Positions 8,432 through 17,333 of a stretch of DNA of 35,583 nucleotides are shown in pieces. Each line of letters begins with the position of its first letter. Within the stretch, counting starts at the first letter, position 1. The position numbers were made by a program, and so were the translations under genes. The notes under the pieces are model-generated. The model made no database searches and was not told the DNA's origin. It was given only the letters and a program-made list of their open reading frames with translations. The stretch spans positions 1 to 35,583 of the forward strand of contig CAKOMI010000011.1 of NCBI GenBank assembly GCA_934096605.1. The letters run 5' to 3'. Source of the stretch: an uncultured Bacilli bacterium (lineage in GTDB: Bacteria; Bacillota_I; Bacilli_A; RF39; UBA660).

Positions 8432-9322
8432 ATGCCAATTTTATTATTAATTTTAATTTTAGTTTTACTAGTTGTTATTCCCTCAATTAAGATTGTTCCT
8501 CAATCAAAAGTATATGTTATTGAAAGAATAGGTTCTTATTATACAACTTGGCATAATGGGCTACATTTTAAAATACCTTTTTTAGACCGAATTAGCCAAG
8601 TAGTAACTTTAAAGGAAATGGTAAGAGACTTTGCACCACAACCCGTAATAACAAAAGATAATGTTACTATGCAAATAGATACAGTTGTTTATTTTCAAAT
8701 ATTAGATGCTAAATTATATACATATGGTGTAGAAAATCCTATTAGCGCTATAGAGACACTTACGGCTACGACACTTAGAAATATTATTGGGGAATTAGAA
8801 CTTGATCAAACACTTACTAGTAGGGATATTATCAATTCTAAGATGCGGGCTATTTTAGATGAAGCAACAGACCCATGGGGAATTAAAGTTAATCGTGTAG
8901 AGGTTAAAAATATTATTCCACCAAGAGATATTCAAGAAGCAATGGAAAAACAAATGCGGGCGGAACGTGAAAGAAGGGAAAAAATACTTCAAGCTGAAGG
9001 TGAGAAAAAATCTTCTATCTTAATTGCTGAAGGTGAGAAAGAAAGTGCTATTTTAAGAGCAGAGGCTGATAAAGAAGCAAGAATTAAAAAGGCCGAAGGT
9101 GAAGCAGAAGCTTTACTTAAAATCAAAAGTGCGGAAGCTGAAGGTATTAAACTATTAAAAGATGCTAGTATTGATGAAACAATATTAAAACTTAAGTCTT
9201 ATGAAACACTAAGCAAGATGGCTGAAGGCAGCGCGACTAAAATTATTTTACCAGCTGAATTATCTGGATTAGCAGCTTTTGGAACAACAATTAAAGAAAC
9301 AATGCAAAATAAAACAAAATAA
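8432..9322 (+). CDS. SPFH/stomatin-like (paraslipin, QmcA-type) protein
   Basis: The 296-residue protein has an N-terminal membrane anchor (residues about 2-20). An SPFH/Band 7 domain follows (about 22-180), with the conserved WHNGLHFKIPFLDRI, TKDNVTMQIDTVVYFQI and WGIKVNRVEVKNIIPP segments. The Ala/Glu/Lys-rich coiled coil with repeated AEGEK units (about 180-245) drives oligomerisation in this family. Length and motifs match the slipin-2/QmcA branch. The gene follows the NfeD gene by five bases, the usual pairing. The role in organising membrane microdomains is known from relatives and inferred here. Confidence 0.93.
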   Translation: MPILLLILILVLLVVIPSIKIVPQSKVYVIERIGSYYTTWHNGLHFKIPFLDRISQVVTLKEMVRDFAPQPVITKDNVTMQIDTVVYFQILDAKLYTYGVENPISAIETLTATTLRNIIGELELDQTLTSRDIINSKMRAILDEATDPWGIKVNRVEVKNIIPPRDIQEAMEKQMRAERERREKILQAEGEKKSSILIAEGEKESAILRAEADKEARIKKAEGEAEALLKIKSAEAEGIKLLKDASIDETILKLKSYETLSKMAEGSATKIILPAELSGLAAFGTTIKETMQNKTK

Positions 9323-9351
9323 AGGTTGGATTTAATTATTCAATCTTTTTC
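9322..9351 (+). terminator. Weak terminator after the SPFH gene
   Basis: AAGGTTG (9322-9328) pairs, with one G-T, with CAATCTT (9341-9347) across a 12-base loop, then T residues. Some read-through into the amidase gene is plausible because no clear promoter lies between. Confidence 0.55.
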
Positions 9352-9367
9352 TAAGGGGTAGGTAGTA

Positions 9368-11071
9368 GTGAAAAATAAAAAAGTTATCCTAGTTATAGGT
9401 TTAATTATTATTAACTTTTCTTTCTTTATAATTGGTTATTTAAATTATTTGTATCCTAAGTTAAGTGATTTTACTATTAATTCGGTTAGTAGTAAAGAGG
9501 TATTAGCTGTAAATGTTAGTAAATGTGCTCATGCTGTAGAATATAACGTTAAAGTTAAAAAAGATGATAATGTAATATATGAAAGTACTAGTACTAAAGA
9601 AGAAATTTTATTAGATAAATTTTATCCGGATTATGATGAAGAAGTAACTATAAGCGTTGAAGCTAAAAATAAAAATAATGATAAAAAAATAAGTTCTAAT
9701 GAGTTTGTTTATAAAAATAATGAAGCTTCTTTAAAGAAAAGTGAAAGTCATTATGTTAGTAAAAGTAGTGATTTATACTTAAATATAGATGGTTATGATG
9801 AAACAAAAAATTACTATATCGAACTATATTACTTAGATAACATTATCTATGATAGTAAAGTTTATAATGATGAAATTGTTATACCAAGTGACACGATTAA
9901 TAAATATTCTGGAAGAATAACCGCGGTTCTTAAAAATGAAAATAAGAGAATTCTTAGTAAATATAATTTTTATGTTAATACGCCTTTAGTTGGTAAGTTA
10001 AAAATTATAAGTCCAGAAAATGAACTAGAGACAAGATGGAATGATATTATAGTTAAGTATATGGGAGCTGAAAATGCTAATAACATATATGTTAGTTTAT
10101 ATAGTAATGATGAATTAAAAGAAAGATTTAAAGTTGAACCAGTTAATAATCAATTTAAAATAGAGGCTAATCATTTAATGGAAAATACTGCTTATAATGT
10201 AGTAGTAGAAGCTTTGTATGAAGACTATACTGAGTTAATGGAGAGTTCTTCTTTTATAGTGTATGTCAAGGCACATGAAACAACAGATGGTGTTTATGTT
10301 AGTCATAATCCATATTATATTAAACAAAATACTTTAGTAGAGTTAAATAGTATGAATAGTAATGCAACTATTTATTATACAACAGATGGTAGTATTCCTA
10401 ATGAAAATAGCGCTATTTATAAAGAACCAATAATGATTACAGAAAATATGACAATTAAAACATATGCTCATACGCATAATAGATATGATTCAGTAGTAAA
10501 TACTTATAATTTTAATATAGAAGAAAAAACACCAGTTATTTATTTGAGTCCTAGTAATCAAGATGGTAATTATGGAGTAGAAAGTGTTAATTATACTACA
10601 GAAAAAGATATGATGAATAAACTAGGTGATGTAGTAGAAAGAGTATTAAAAGAAAATGGCTTAGTTGTGTATAGAAATTGGCCTAGTGGGGATATTAATG
10701 CTTGGACTAGTATTTCTAATAGTGTTCATGCTGACTTTCATTTAGCTATTCATTCTAATGCTTCTGGTACACATGAAGCAAGAGGAATAGAAATGTTTGT
10801 CGATAATGAAACAAGTAAATCATTTAGTATTGCTTCTAATATCTATGCTAATCTATGGCAAATATATCCAGCTAATAACAATGAAAGTTATCATAGGAAA
10901 ATTAAGTATGCTAGAGGTTCTCTAGGTGAAGTAAATGATAACTTTTTACCATGTGGTTCCTTAATTGAGGTTGCCTATCATGATAATACAGAAGATGCTG
11001 CTTGGATAGTTAATAATTTAGAAGAAATAGGGGTAAATATAGCTAAAAGTATTATAAATTATTATAAATGA
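9368..11071 (+). CDS. Membrane-anchored N-acetylmuramoyl-L-alanine amidase (Amidase_3) with chitobiase-like domain
   Basis: The 567-residue protein starts at GTG, placed by AAGGGGT upstream. Residues about 5-24 form an uncleaved signal anchor. Residues about 30-300 look like two or three beta-sandwich (Fn3-like) domains. Residues about 305-380 resemble the chitobiase/beta-hexosaminidase C-terminal domain (ATIYYTTDGSIPNENSAIY). Residues 389-567 are an Amidase_3 catalytic domain. Visible active-site candidates are E412, H462 in the HLAIHSNASG motif, and E534 in LIEVAYHDN. The usual DPGHGG first histidine is replaced by LSPSNQDGNYG. From memory, some clostridial amidases share this SPSxQ form. 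It would act outside the membrane, cutting the amide bond between MurNAc and L-Ala in peptidoglycan. Confidence 0.88.
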   Translation: MKNKKVILVIGLIIINFSFFIIGYLNYLYPKLSDFTINSVSSKEVLAVNVSKCAHAVEYNVKVKKDDNVIYESTSTKEEILLDKFYPDYDEEVTISVEAKNKNNDKKISSNEFVYKNNEASLKKSESHYVSKSSDLYLNIDGYDETKNYYIELYYLDNIIYDSKVYNDEIVIPSDTINKYSGRITAVLKNENKRILSKYNFYVNTPLVGKLKIISPENELETRWNDIIVKYMGAENANNIYVSLYSNDELKERFKVEPVNNQFKIEANHLMENTAYNVVVEALYEDYTELMESSSFIVYVKAHETTDGVYVSHNPYYIKQNTLVELNSMNSNATIYYTTDGSIPNENSAIYKEPIMITENMTIKTYAHTHNRYDSVVNTYNFNIEEKTPVIYLSPSNQDGNYGVESVNYTTEKDMMNKLGDVVERVLKENGLVVYRNWPSGDINAWTSISNSVHADFHLAIHSNASGTHEARGIEMFVDNETSKSFSIASNIYANLWQIYPANNNESYHRKIKYARGSLGEVNDNFLPCGSLIEVAYHDNTEDAAWIVNNLEEIGVNIAKSIINYYK

Positions 11072-11093
11072 AGCAAAAGATAATTTATTTTGA

Positions 11094-11122
11094 TTGAAAA
11101 AATTTTTGTTTCTTATTATAAT
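11094..11122 (+). promoter_or_regulatory. Promoter of the glycosyltransferase gene
   Basis: TTGAAA (11094-11099), exactly 17 bases, TATAAT (11117-11122), then AGGAG before the ATG at 11145. Confidence 0.8.
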
Positions 11123-11144
11123 ACTATTATAGGAGAAGATATAA

Positions 11145-12146
11145 ATGAAAGAAATAACTTTTGGTGTGCCTATGTATAATTCAGAAAAATATATGGCACA
11201 TTGTATAGATACATTACTTACAGGTGGCAAAGAAGTTGAAATAATACTAGTGGATGATGGCTCTAAAGATAATACTGGTAAGATAGCTGATGAATATGAG
11301 AAAAAATATCCCGATATTATCAAAGTTGTTCATAAAGAAAATGGGGGCCATGGATCTGGTGTTAATAAAGCGTTAGAACTTGCAACTGGTAATTATTTTA
11401 AAATAGTAGATTCTGATGACTGGGTAGATGAAAGTGCTTTAAAAAAAGTAATAACAACTCTAAAAAAATTAAAAAAAGAAAAACAAAATATTGATATGAT
11501 GGTTGTTAATTATGTTTATGAAAAAGAAGGTAGTCAAAAAGTAATTCGTTATACTAATACTTTACCAGAAAACAAAGTTTTTACTTGGGATGAGGTAGGT
11601 AAGTTTAGAAAAGATGCTTATTTATTAATGCACTCAGTAATATATAATACAAAGTTTTTAAAAAATACTGGTTTAAAATTACCAGAACATACTTTTTATG
11701 TTGATAATATCTTTGTGTATTATCCTTTACCTTATATTAAAACAATGTATTATTTAAATGTAGATTTCTATCGTTATTTTATTGGTAGAGATGATCAATC
11801 AGTTAATGAAAAGAATATGATTAAAAGAATTGATCAACAACTATATGTAACTAAAACTATGATTGATTTTTATAATCCCTATGATTACTGGCAAGATAAT
11901 AGAAATTGTGCTAAATATTTAATTCATTATATTGATATTATGATGAGTGTTTCAACAATTCTTTTACAAGTTTCTAATACACCTATAAATAGGCAAAAGA
12001 AAAAAGAATTATGGGATTATTTAAAAAATAAAAATAAAAAGTTATATAAAACATGTAAGTTATCAGTTTCTGGGGCTAGTTCTTTACCAAGATTTATTGC
12101 GATACCAGGATATAGAATCGCACAAAAAATTTATAAATTTAATTAA
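11145..12146 (+). CDS. Family 2 glycosyltransferase
   Basis: The 333-residue protein has a GT-A fold signature. The N-terminal strand ends in the nucleotide-binding VDDGS (residues 36-40), and DSDDW (89-93) supplies the DxD-type metal/UDP-sugar site. HKENGGHGSGVN lies between them, typical of GT2 enzymes that make cell-surface polysaccharide or glycolipid. There is no strong membrane segment, so the protein is cytoplasmic or peripheral. Acceptor and sugar cannot be predicted. It has a consensus promoter and an AGGAGAAG ribosome site. The next gene, for an anchored surface protein, begins 21 bases after its stop with no terminator between, so the two are probably co-transcribed. Whether it glycosylates that protein is only a possibility. 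Confidence 0.92.
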   Translation: MKEITFGVPMYNSEKYMAHCIDTLLTGGKEVEIILVDDGSKDNTGKIADEYEKKYPDIIKVVHKENGGHGSGVNKALELATGNYFKIVDSDDWVDESALKKVITTLKKLKKEKQNIDMMVVNYVYEKEGSQKVIRYTNTLPENKVFTWDEVGKFRKDAYLLMHSVIYNTKFLKNTGLKLPEHTFYVDNIFVYYPLPYIKTMYYLNVDFYRYFIGRDDQSVNEKNMIKRIDQQLYVTKTMIDFYNPYDYWQDNRNCAKYLIHYIDIMMSVSTILLQVSNTPINRQKKKELWDYLKNKNKKLYKTCKLSVSGASSLPRFIAIPGYRIAQKIYKFN

Positions 12147-12167
12147 GCAAAAGAATGGGTGATGAAG

Positions 12168-13781
12168 ATGAATAAAAAGGAAAGTAGTTTAAGCTTTCAA
12201 AATATATTTCAACACGAGACAAAGTTAGCTGTATATATAATTAGTTGTATGGTTGTTCTTGTTTTAGGTGTTAGTTATGCTTTGTTTTTGAAAGTTGATA
12301 GTAATAGTGCCAATCAAGTAGTAACGGCAGGGGATTTATCTTTTACATATAAAGATGGATCAACAATATCTTCATCAAGTAATAGTGCTTGCTTTGAACC
12401 AATGAGTGATGATGAAGCTGGTTTATATTTTAATAATTGTAGTTATCAGTTTAGTGCTCAAAATTCAGGTACTTTAAAAGCTAATTATACTTTTAAGTTA
12501 GTTGATAATGGTTCTAAAGTAGCTGCTTCTAATTTAAAATATACTTTAAAAAAACAAAATACAAGTGGTACACTTGAAGTTGTAAAAAGTGGGTTAGTAA
12601 GTGAACTTGCTGATGGCTTATTAGTCCAAGAAGATATAGCAACTAAAAGTCAAGTTGTATATAGTATTCAAGTTTATGTTATTGATTCTTCCTTAGTAGA
12701 TAGTAATATTAGTAATGCTGTAAATTACACAATAGATGGTACTGGTCTTGTTAATGAAGATGCAGTGGATCCAGAAAAACCAACATACGCATATTGTGAT
12801 TTACATCCTGATACCATGGCTTGTCAAATAACAGCACTAGCAACAACAGATACAACAAATCTAGCAGTAGATGAAGCAGGTAATACAAGATATATAGGTG
12901 CAAATCCAAATAACTATGTAAGTATCGATGGCGATATATGGCGAATCATCGGTACAATGAAAGACATAGATGATGGTACTGGTAAAAAAGAAGATAGAGT
13001 AAAACTAATTCGCTCAGAATCAATTGGTAGTTATTCATGGGACACAAGTGGTTTAGACGTTAATGGCGGTTGTGGTATAAATGAATGGAGCCAAGCAGAT
13101 ATAATGAAACTACTAAATCCTGGGTATGAAAGTGAAACTGTTGGTGGATCATTATACTGGAATAGTGGGGCAGGAACATGCTACAATGGTCAAAAAAATG
13201 GTAAAACAAGTTGTAATTTCACAAGTACAGGCATAAAAGATAAGTTAAAAACATTAATAAGTGATGCCATATGGAATACAGGAGCAAAACCGCGAAGTAG
13301 TCAAATAGTAAGTAAATTTTATAGTGAAGAGCGAGGAACTATAAATGGTAAAATCTGCTCAGGCGGGTGGTGTAACGACACAGTAGAAAGAACAACGACA
13401 TGGATTGGCAAAGTAGGACTCATGTATCCATCAGACTATGGTTATGCAACAAGTGGTGCTTTTGGAACAGCCCCAAGTGGGAAAATAGGAATAGACCGAG
13501 CAAAATGTTTAGATTATGGTTTAAATAGTTGGAATGACAGTGGTAAAAGTGATTGCAAAAATAATGACTGGTTATTTAGTGGTATTGATCAATGGACAAT
13601 ATCGCCTGGTGCTAACGCTTCCTATGCGTTCGATGTGTACCTTGTGTACTCAGGCGGCCACGCCATCGACACCTCTGCGTACGTTGATCATGGTGTCTTT
13701 CCTGTCGTTTATCTGTCATCAAACGTGAAAATATCTTGGGGAGAAGGGACAAGTAGATCACCGTATCAACTTGAACTGTAG
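12168..13781 (+). CDS. Anchored surface protein with TasA-like N terminus and compositionally distinct C-terminal tail
   Basis: The protein is 537 residues from the ATG at 12168, which is preceded at good distance by GGGTG (an in-frame GTG at 12159 and ATG at 12162 are worse placed). A membrane helix (residues about 20-41) is followed by NQVVTAGDLSFTY, the pattern seen after the signal segment of TasA/camelysin-like proteins, and a beta-rich region to about 200. From about residue 205 a second domain begins (YVSIDGDIWRIIGT, WTISPG, VFPVVYLSSNVKIS, then GTSRSPYQL). It resembles C-terminal domains of multi-copy surface proteins in gut Firmicutes and may be a C-lectin- or FGE-like fold. The region has paired cysteines. 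The last about 45 codons switch to GC-rich, C-ending codons. The exported location is inferred. Confidence 0.8.
   Translation: MNKKESSLSFQNIFQHETKLAVYIISCMVVLVLGVSYALFLKVDSNSANQVVTAGDLSFTYKDGSTISSSSNSACFEPMSDDEAGLYFNNCSYQFSAQNSGTLKANYTFKLVDNGSKVAASNLKYTLKKQNTSGTLEVVKSGLVSELADGLLVQEDIATKSQVVYSIQVYVIDSSLVDSNISNAVNYTIDGTGLVNEDAVDPEKPTYAYCDLHPDTMACQITALATTDTTNLAVDEAGNTRYIGANPNNYVSIDGDIWRIIGTMKDIDDGTGKKEDRVKLIRSESIGSYSWDTSGLDVNGGCGINEWSQADIMKLLNPGYESETVGGSLYWNSGAGTCYNGQKNGKTSCNFTSTGIKDKLKTLISDAIWNTGAKPRSSQIVSKFYSEERGTINGKICSGGWCNDTVERTTTWIGKVGLMYPSDYGYATSGAFGTAPSGKIGIDRAKCLDYGLNSWNDSGKSDCKNNDWLFSGIDQWTISPGANASYAFDVYLVYSGGHAIDTSAYVDHGVFPVVYLSSNVKISWGEGTSRSPYQLEL
13602..13730 (+). other. GC-rich, NNC-codon-rich segment: candidate hypervariable region
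   Basis: By hand count, the 35 codons from 13611 to 13715 are 55 of 105 bases G or C, and 15 of them end in C (aac, tcc, ttc, tac, ggc, cac, gcc, atc, gac, acc, gtc). The flanking parts of the same gene are AT-rich with A/T-ending codons. The encoded residues lie between the WTISPG and PVVYLSSNVKIS motifs, where related proteins vary. Diversity-generating retroelements produce such stretches by adenine mutagenesis of AAC-rich templates. No reverse transcriptase or template copy is in this window, so the assignment is an inference. Confidence 0.4.
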
Positions 13782-13857
13782 TTAATAAGTCTCACTGATG
13801 ATTTATATTCGCTATTAGTAGTAAAAATACTTATACAAATAAGCGTTTTATCATATT

Positions 13858-13882
13858 GCAAGGTCCTAGGACTTTGCTTTTT
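13858..13882 (+). terminator. Terminator after the surface-protein gene
   Basis: The palindrome GCAAGGTCCTAGGACTTTGC (one G-T pair) is followed by TTTTT, 76 bases beyond the stop. Confidence 0.8.
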
Positions 13883-13884
13883 CA

Positions 13885-13913
13885 TTTACTTTGAATTAAA
13901 AATGTGCTATAGT
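13885..13913 (+). promoter_or_regulatory. Promoter of the thiI-containing gene string
   Basis: TTTACT (13885-13890), a 17-base spacer and an extended -10, TGcTATAGT (13905-13913). The strong AAGGGGG ribosome site lies just before the ATG at 13938. Confidence 0.65.
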
Positions 13914-13937
13914 AATAACCCTTAAGGGGGAAATATT

Positions 13938-14861
13938 ATGGAAATTATTTTTGATTATGGCAGTATATCTAAAGAAATTAAAAGTACAGATATCGAAATA
14001 CTTTTGAAAAGATATATTAAAGAACATTATGATTTAACATTCCATGATGGTTATGTTGTGATTAAAAGTGATAAAAAAATTAGGCATGTAAATTTCAGTT
14101 TAAAAATTATTCGCGATTATTTAACTAGACAATATGTAAATAAAGAAATATCTATGACAAATAGAATGAAACTTTTTTATGAGGAGTTTAAAAAAACTAA
14201 TAATCTTCATAGTTTAAAGAAATTTAGTGATGGGCGTGTTTATTATCATTTTTGGGTAAATATATTACAAAAATCGGCTGAATTAGCTGGTTTAGAAAAA
14301 ACTAGTTTTGAAAAAGAGATTTTTGCAATGCAAAAAGAAATTAGAAATGCTTTAGATATGCAAAATCCTAATTATTATTGGCAAGCTAAATTTAGTATTT
14401 TACTTAAAGAAGTTAAAGAAAAAAATCTTTTATATTTGCATGATTGCGAGTTAACTTTTAGTGATGGCCAAACTTACAAAGCTTTTTGGTTAAATTCCCG
14501 TTATCATATAAATAATTTAAAAAGGAAGAAAAATATAACTGAAATAGAAATGTTATATTTACATGAAGCAGCTTTAGTAGATGATGCTTTGCGTAGCAAT
14601 AAAAATAAAGCTAGATTTAAGTTATTAAATGCTAAGATGGATCTTATATATACTAGAGCTTTAAATGGTGATTTTTCTTTAGATGGAACTTTTAGTGATG
14701 GTAAGAGTATCAATAAGTTTAATGGTAATATTCGTACTAGATTGAACAAATATAAAAAAATGAATAAAAAATTAAGTGAAGGAGAGCTAGAACTTGTGCA
14801 TACAATAGCCCTTTATGATAATTTAGTAAGAGAAGAAAAGAGGACAAAACGTGGCCACTAA
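13938..14861 (+). CDS. Unknown protein of repeated helical modules (thiI-linked family, member 1)
   Basis: The 307-residue protein is not a family I recognise. The N-terminal about 85 residues look like a small alpha/beta domain (HDGYVVIKSDKKIRHVNFSL). Three related modules follow, each opening with FSDG, then an aromatic (FW) about six residues later, a basic helix, and a closing segment like the last one, GELELVHTIALYDN. The modules open at about residues 96, 174 and 253. The same pattern occurs in the next gene and in the short gene after thiI. The spacing recalls the helicase-associated (HA) repeat (DG, W, R, K-L-S/T), which suggests nucleic-acid binding, but that is a weak analogy. There is no signal peptide or membrane helix. 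It overlaps the next gene by 11 bases if that one starts at GTG. Confidence 0.8.
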   Translation: MEIIFDYGSISKEIKSTDIEILLKRYIKEHYDLTFHDGYVVIKSDKKIRHVNFSLKIIRDYLTRQYVNKEISMTNRMKLFYEEFKKTNNLHSLKKFSDGRVYYHFWVNILQKSAELAGLEKTSFEKEIFAMQKEIRNALDMQNPNYYWQAKFSILLKEVKEKNLLYLHDCELTFSDGQTYKAFWLNSRYHINNLKRKKNITEIEMLYLHEAALVDDALRSNKNKARFKLLNAKMDLIYTRALNGDFSLDGTFSDGKSINKFNGNIRTRLNKYKKMNKKLSEGELELVHTIALYDNLVREEKRTKRGH

Positions 14862-16131
14862 AATGATTGTCAGGTGTAATGAAGCTTCTAGGGATAGAAG
14901 GGATATTTTAAGGAGTATTAATAGTTTATTTAGTAATAGTAATATAAGAATAAGTGGAGATAATGATAATATTTATATATGTGGTAAAGATATAGAACAA
15001 TATTATAAACAAGTTTCTGATATTATACGTAATGTAAAAATGAAAGTACATGATAGGGGACTTAGAAATATTATGTTTATGGAAGCTTTAATTGAAGAAA
15101 AAAGAATTAATCCTGAAAAGTGTTTTTGGAATACTGATGAATGCTTTTATGATGGCACTAGTAAAAGAAATTTCTTGGTTTATATTAATAATAAGTATAC
15201 TAAAATGAAAATTCTTAATAAGCCTTTAAACGAGTATGACAAGACAATGGTTAAGTTACTTGAAGAATTTAGAAATGCTGGTAATATTTATTTAACTGAT
15301 AAAAATAATTTAGTCTTATTAAGAAATTTAATGCAAGTAGAGAAAAAAATTATTAATGCTGAATCTATAACTATGGATGATAGAAAGCTCATTCATACCG
15401 CTTATACTATTAGAAGAAATGGTAATAAAGATTCTTGGGTAATTAAAAAGATTAGTGAGGTAATAAGTTCTATTGAAAGTAATAGAAAAAAAGATGATGA
15501 TATTCTTAACTATGAAAGAATGAAAGAAATTTTACAAAGTATGGAAGAACAAAATGTTTATGATATTTCTTCATTAAATGGCCATTTTGCCAGTGGACTA
15601 TCATATTTGTATGAGTGGAGTAAAATAGCTTCTAGGGCTTGTAAATACTATAAAGAACAAAAAAGTAATGTGACTACACTTGAGGTTTTCATGTTTCAAG
15701 TAATGGCTTATATCGAAAATGTAAAGTATGTTAAAGAAAAAGCAAGGATGGAATCTATATATAATAGTTATTTTGAAAATGGGGTTATAAGTGATAAGAA
15801 CTTTGTAGCGTGTATTAATGAAAGATTAAAGAGTTATTATGCTAGTAATTTAGGGATAAGTGTTGATAATTTAGAAATAGCTCATATGATGGCTTTGATT
15901 GATAAAGATATTATGATTAAGGAAAATAAACGAGTAGAAAGTATTTATTTAAGTAATGGAAATATATCTTCTGATGATTATTATTTCTTACTCCAAATGG
16001 GTTGGAAAGCTCATAAATATTATTTAAATAATATGAGTGTTAGTAAGGAAGAGTTAGATATGTTTCATATGTTAGCTTTAATGGAAAATAAAACAATATC
16101 TTTATCTCAAAGTAATAATTTGATAAGATAG
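14851..16131 (+). CDS. Unknown protein of repeated helical modules (thiI-linked family, member 2)
   Basis: The protein is 426 residues from a GTG placed by AAGAGG upstream. The ATG at 14863 is an alternative that lines up better with the starts of its paralogues. The N-terminal about 65 residues (NIRISGDNDNIYICGKDIEQ) match the small alpha/beta domain of the gene after thiI. Four or five degenerate modules follow. The last two are clearest: YFENG...INERLKSYY...NLEIAHMMALID and YLSNG...WKAHKYY...ELDMFHMLALME. It is probably cytoplasmic, mostly helical and rich in Tyr, Lys and Asn. It ends directly before thiI, whose ATG lies 20 bases past the stop. Function is unknown. The conserved linkage suggests a role near tRNA thiolation or merely a local duplication. 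Confidence 0.8.
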   Translation: MATKMIVRCNEASRDRRDILRSINSLFSNSNIRISGDNDNIYICGKDIEQYYKQVSDIIRNVKMKVHDRGLRNIMFMEALIEEKRINPEKCFWNTDECFYDGTSKRNFLVYINNKYTKMKILNKPLNEYDKTMVKLLEEFRNAGNIYLTDKNNLVLLRNLMQVEKKIINAESITMDDRKLIHTAYTIRRNGNKDSWVIKKISEVISSIESNRKKDDDILNYERMKEILQSMEEQNVYDISSLNGHFASGLSYLYEWSKIASRACKYYKEQKSNVTTLEVFMFQVMAYIENVKYVKEKARMESIYNSYFENGVISDKNFVACINERLKSYYASNLGISVDNLEIAHMMALIDKDIMIKENKRVESIYLSNGNISSDDYYFLLQMGWKAHKYYLNNMSVSKEELDMFHMLALMENKTISLSQSNNLIR

Positions 16132-16151
16132 TGTTGATAGAGAGGTTTGTT

Positions 16152-17333
16152 ATGAAGAAAATTATTATGTTAAAGTATGCTGAATTGAATACTAAAAAAG
16201 ATAATATTAATATGTTTTTAAAGACTTTAAAAAATAATATTGAAAGTAAAATTCGCGGATTAGGTATTATTAAGTATGATAAGGGAAGAATGTTTATTTA
16301 TCCAAATGAAGGGCATTTTGATTTTATTTTAGAAATTTGTAAATGTACATTTGGTATACATGAAATTGACATTGTATATGAACTATCTAGTACAGATATT
16401 AATTATGTTTCTGATTGTTTAGTAGGAGTTCTTCAGAGTGAGTCTTTTACAAGTTTTAAAGTGGAAACAAAAAGAAGTGATAAAGAGTATGCTATGACGA
16501 GTCCGGAAATAAGCAAGTATTTAGGTGGTGTTGTTTTAAAAAATTTTAAAGATAAAATGGTATCAGTTACAAATCCTAATATGGTAATTCATGTTGAAAT
16601 TAGAAAAGATTATGCTTATATTTATTTTGCTCCAATAAAAGGGCTTGGTGGTTATCCAATTGGTAGCTTAGGAAAGGGTATTCTTATGTTATCAGGAGGT
16701 ATTGATAGTCCAGTGGCAGGTTACTTAGCTATGAAAAGAGGCGTTAAGTTGGAGGCTTTATATTTTGAAAGTCCCCCACATACTAGTGTAGAAGCTAAAA
16801 ACAAAGTTTTAAGTCTTGCGCATACTTTAAGTAAATATGGTAGTGAAATAAATGTACATATTATACCTTTTACAGAGATACAAGAGGCTATTTATAAAAA
16901 TATACCAAGTGATTATATGGTTACTATTATGCGAAGAATGATGTATAGAATTGCTACACGTATGGCTTATAAAAACAAATGTAAGATTATCGTTAATGGA
17001 GAAAGTATTGGTCAAGTTGCTAGTCAAACACTTAGTAGTATGAGTGTTATTAATGAGGTTACAGTGATGCCTGTTATTCGTCCAGTTGCGTGTTTCGATA
17101 AATTAGAAATAATTGATATTGCTAAAAAAATAGGAACTTATGAAACAAGTATTTTACCATTTGAAGACTGTTGTACAATATTTGTGCCTAAACATCCTGT
17201 CATAAATCCGGAATTAGAGAAATGTATAAGTTACGAAGAATTAATACCATATGAAGAATTAATTAATAAGGCTATTCATGATAGTAAGGTAGAGAGATTT
17301 ACTATGCAAGAAGATTACAGTGATTTATTATGA
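16152..17333 (+). CDS. thiI: tRNA 4-thiouridine sulfurtransferase ThiI
   Basis: The protein is 393 residues from the ATG at 16152, placed by AGAGG six bases upstream (the frame is open from 16131, but those codons lack a ribosome site). The N-terminal ferredoxin-like and THUMP domains (about 1-165) bind tRNA. The PP-loop SGGIDSP at residues 181-187 adenylates U8. C340/C341 in EDCCTIF are in the region of the sulfur-transfer cysteine of the family. The rhodanese domain of E. coli ThiI is absent, as in most Firmicutes, where a dedicated cysteine desulfurase feeds the enzyme. No desulfurase gene adjoins it here, which is unusual. Its stop overlaps the next start (ATGA), indicating translational coupling to the module protein behind it. 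Confidence 0.95.
   Translation: MKKIIMLKYAELNTKKDNINMFLKTLKNNIESKIRGLGIIKYDKGRMFIYPNEGHFDFILEICKCTFGIHEIDIVYELSSTDINYVSDCLVGVLQSESFTSFKVETKRSDKEYAMTSPEISKYLGGVVLKNFKDKMVSVTNPNMVIHVEIRKDYAYIYFAPIKGLGGYPIGSLGKGILMLSGGIDSPVAGYLAMKRGVKLEALYFESPPHTSVEAKNKVLSLAHTLSKYGSEINVHIIPFTEIQEAIYKNIPSDYMVTIMRRMMYRIATRMAYKNKCKIIVNGESIGQVASQTLSSMSVINEVTVMPVIRPVACFDKLEIIDIAKKIGTYETSILPFEDCCTIFVPKHPVINPELEKCISYEELIPYEELINKAIHDSKVERFTMQEDYSDLL

Noticed and set aside
13534..13728. Second plus-strand frame inside the surface-protein tail
   Set aside because: It lies in another frame of the GC-rich segment, has no ribosome site, and the main frame is supported by motifs.
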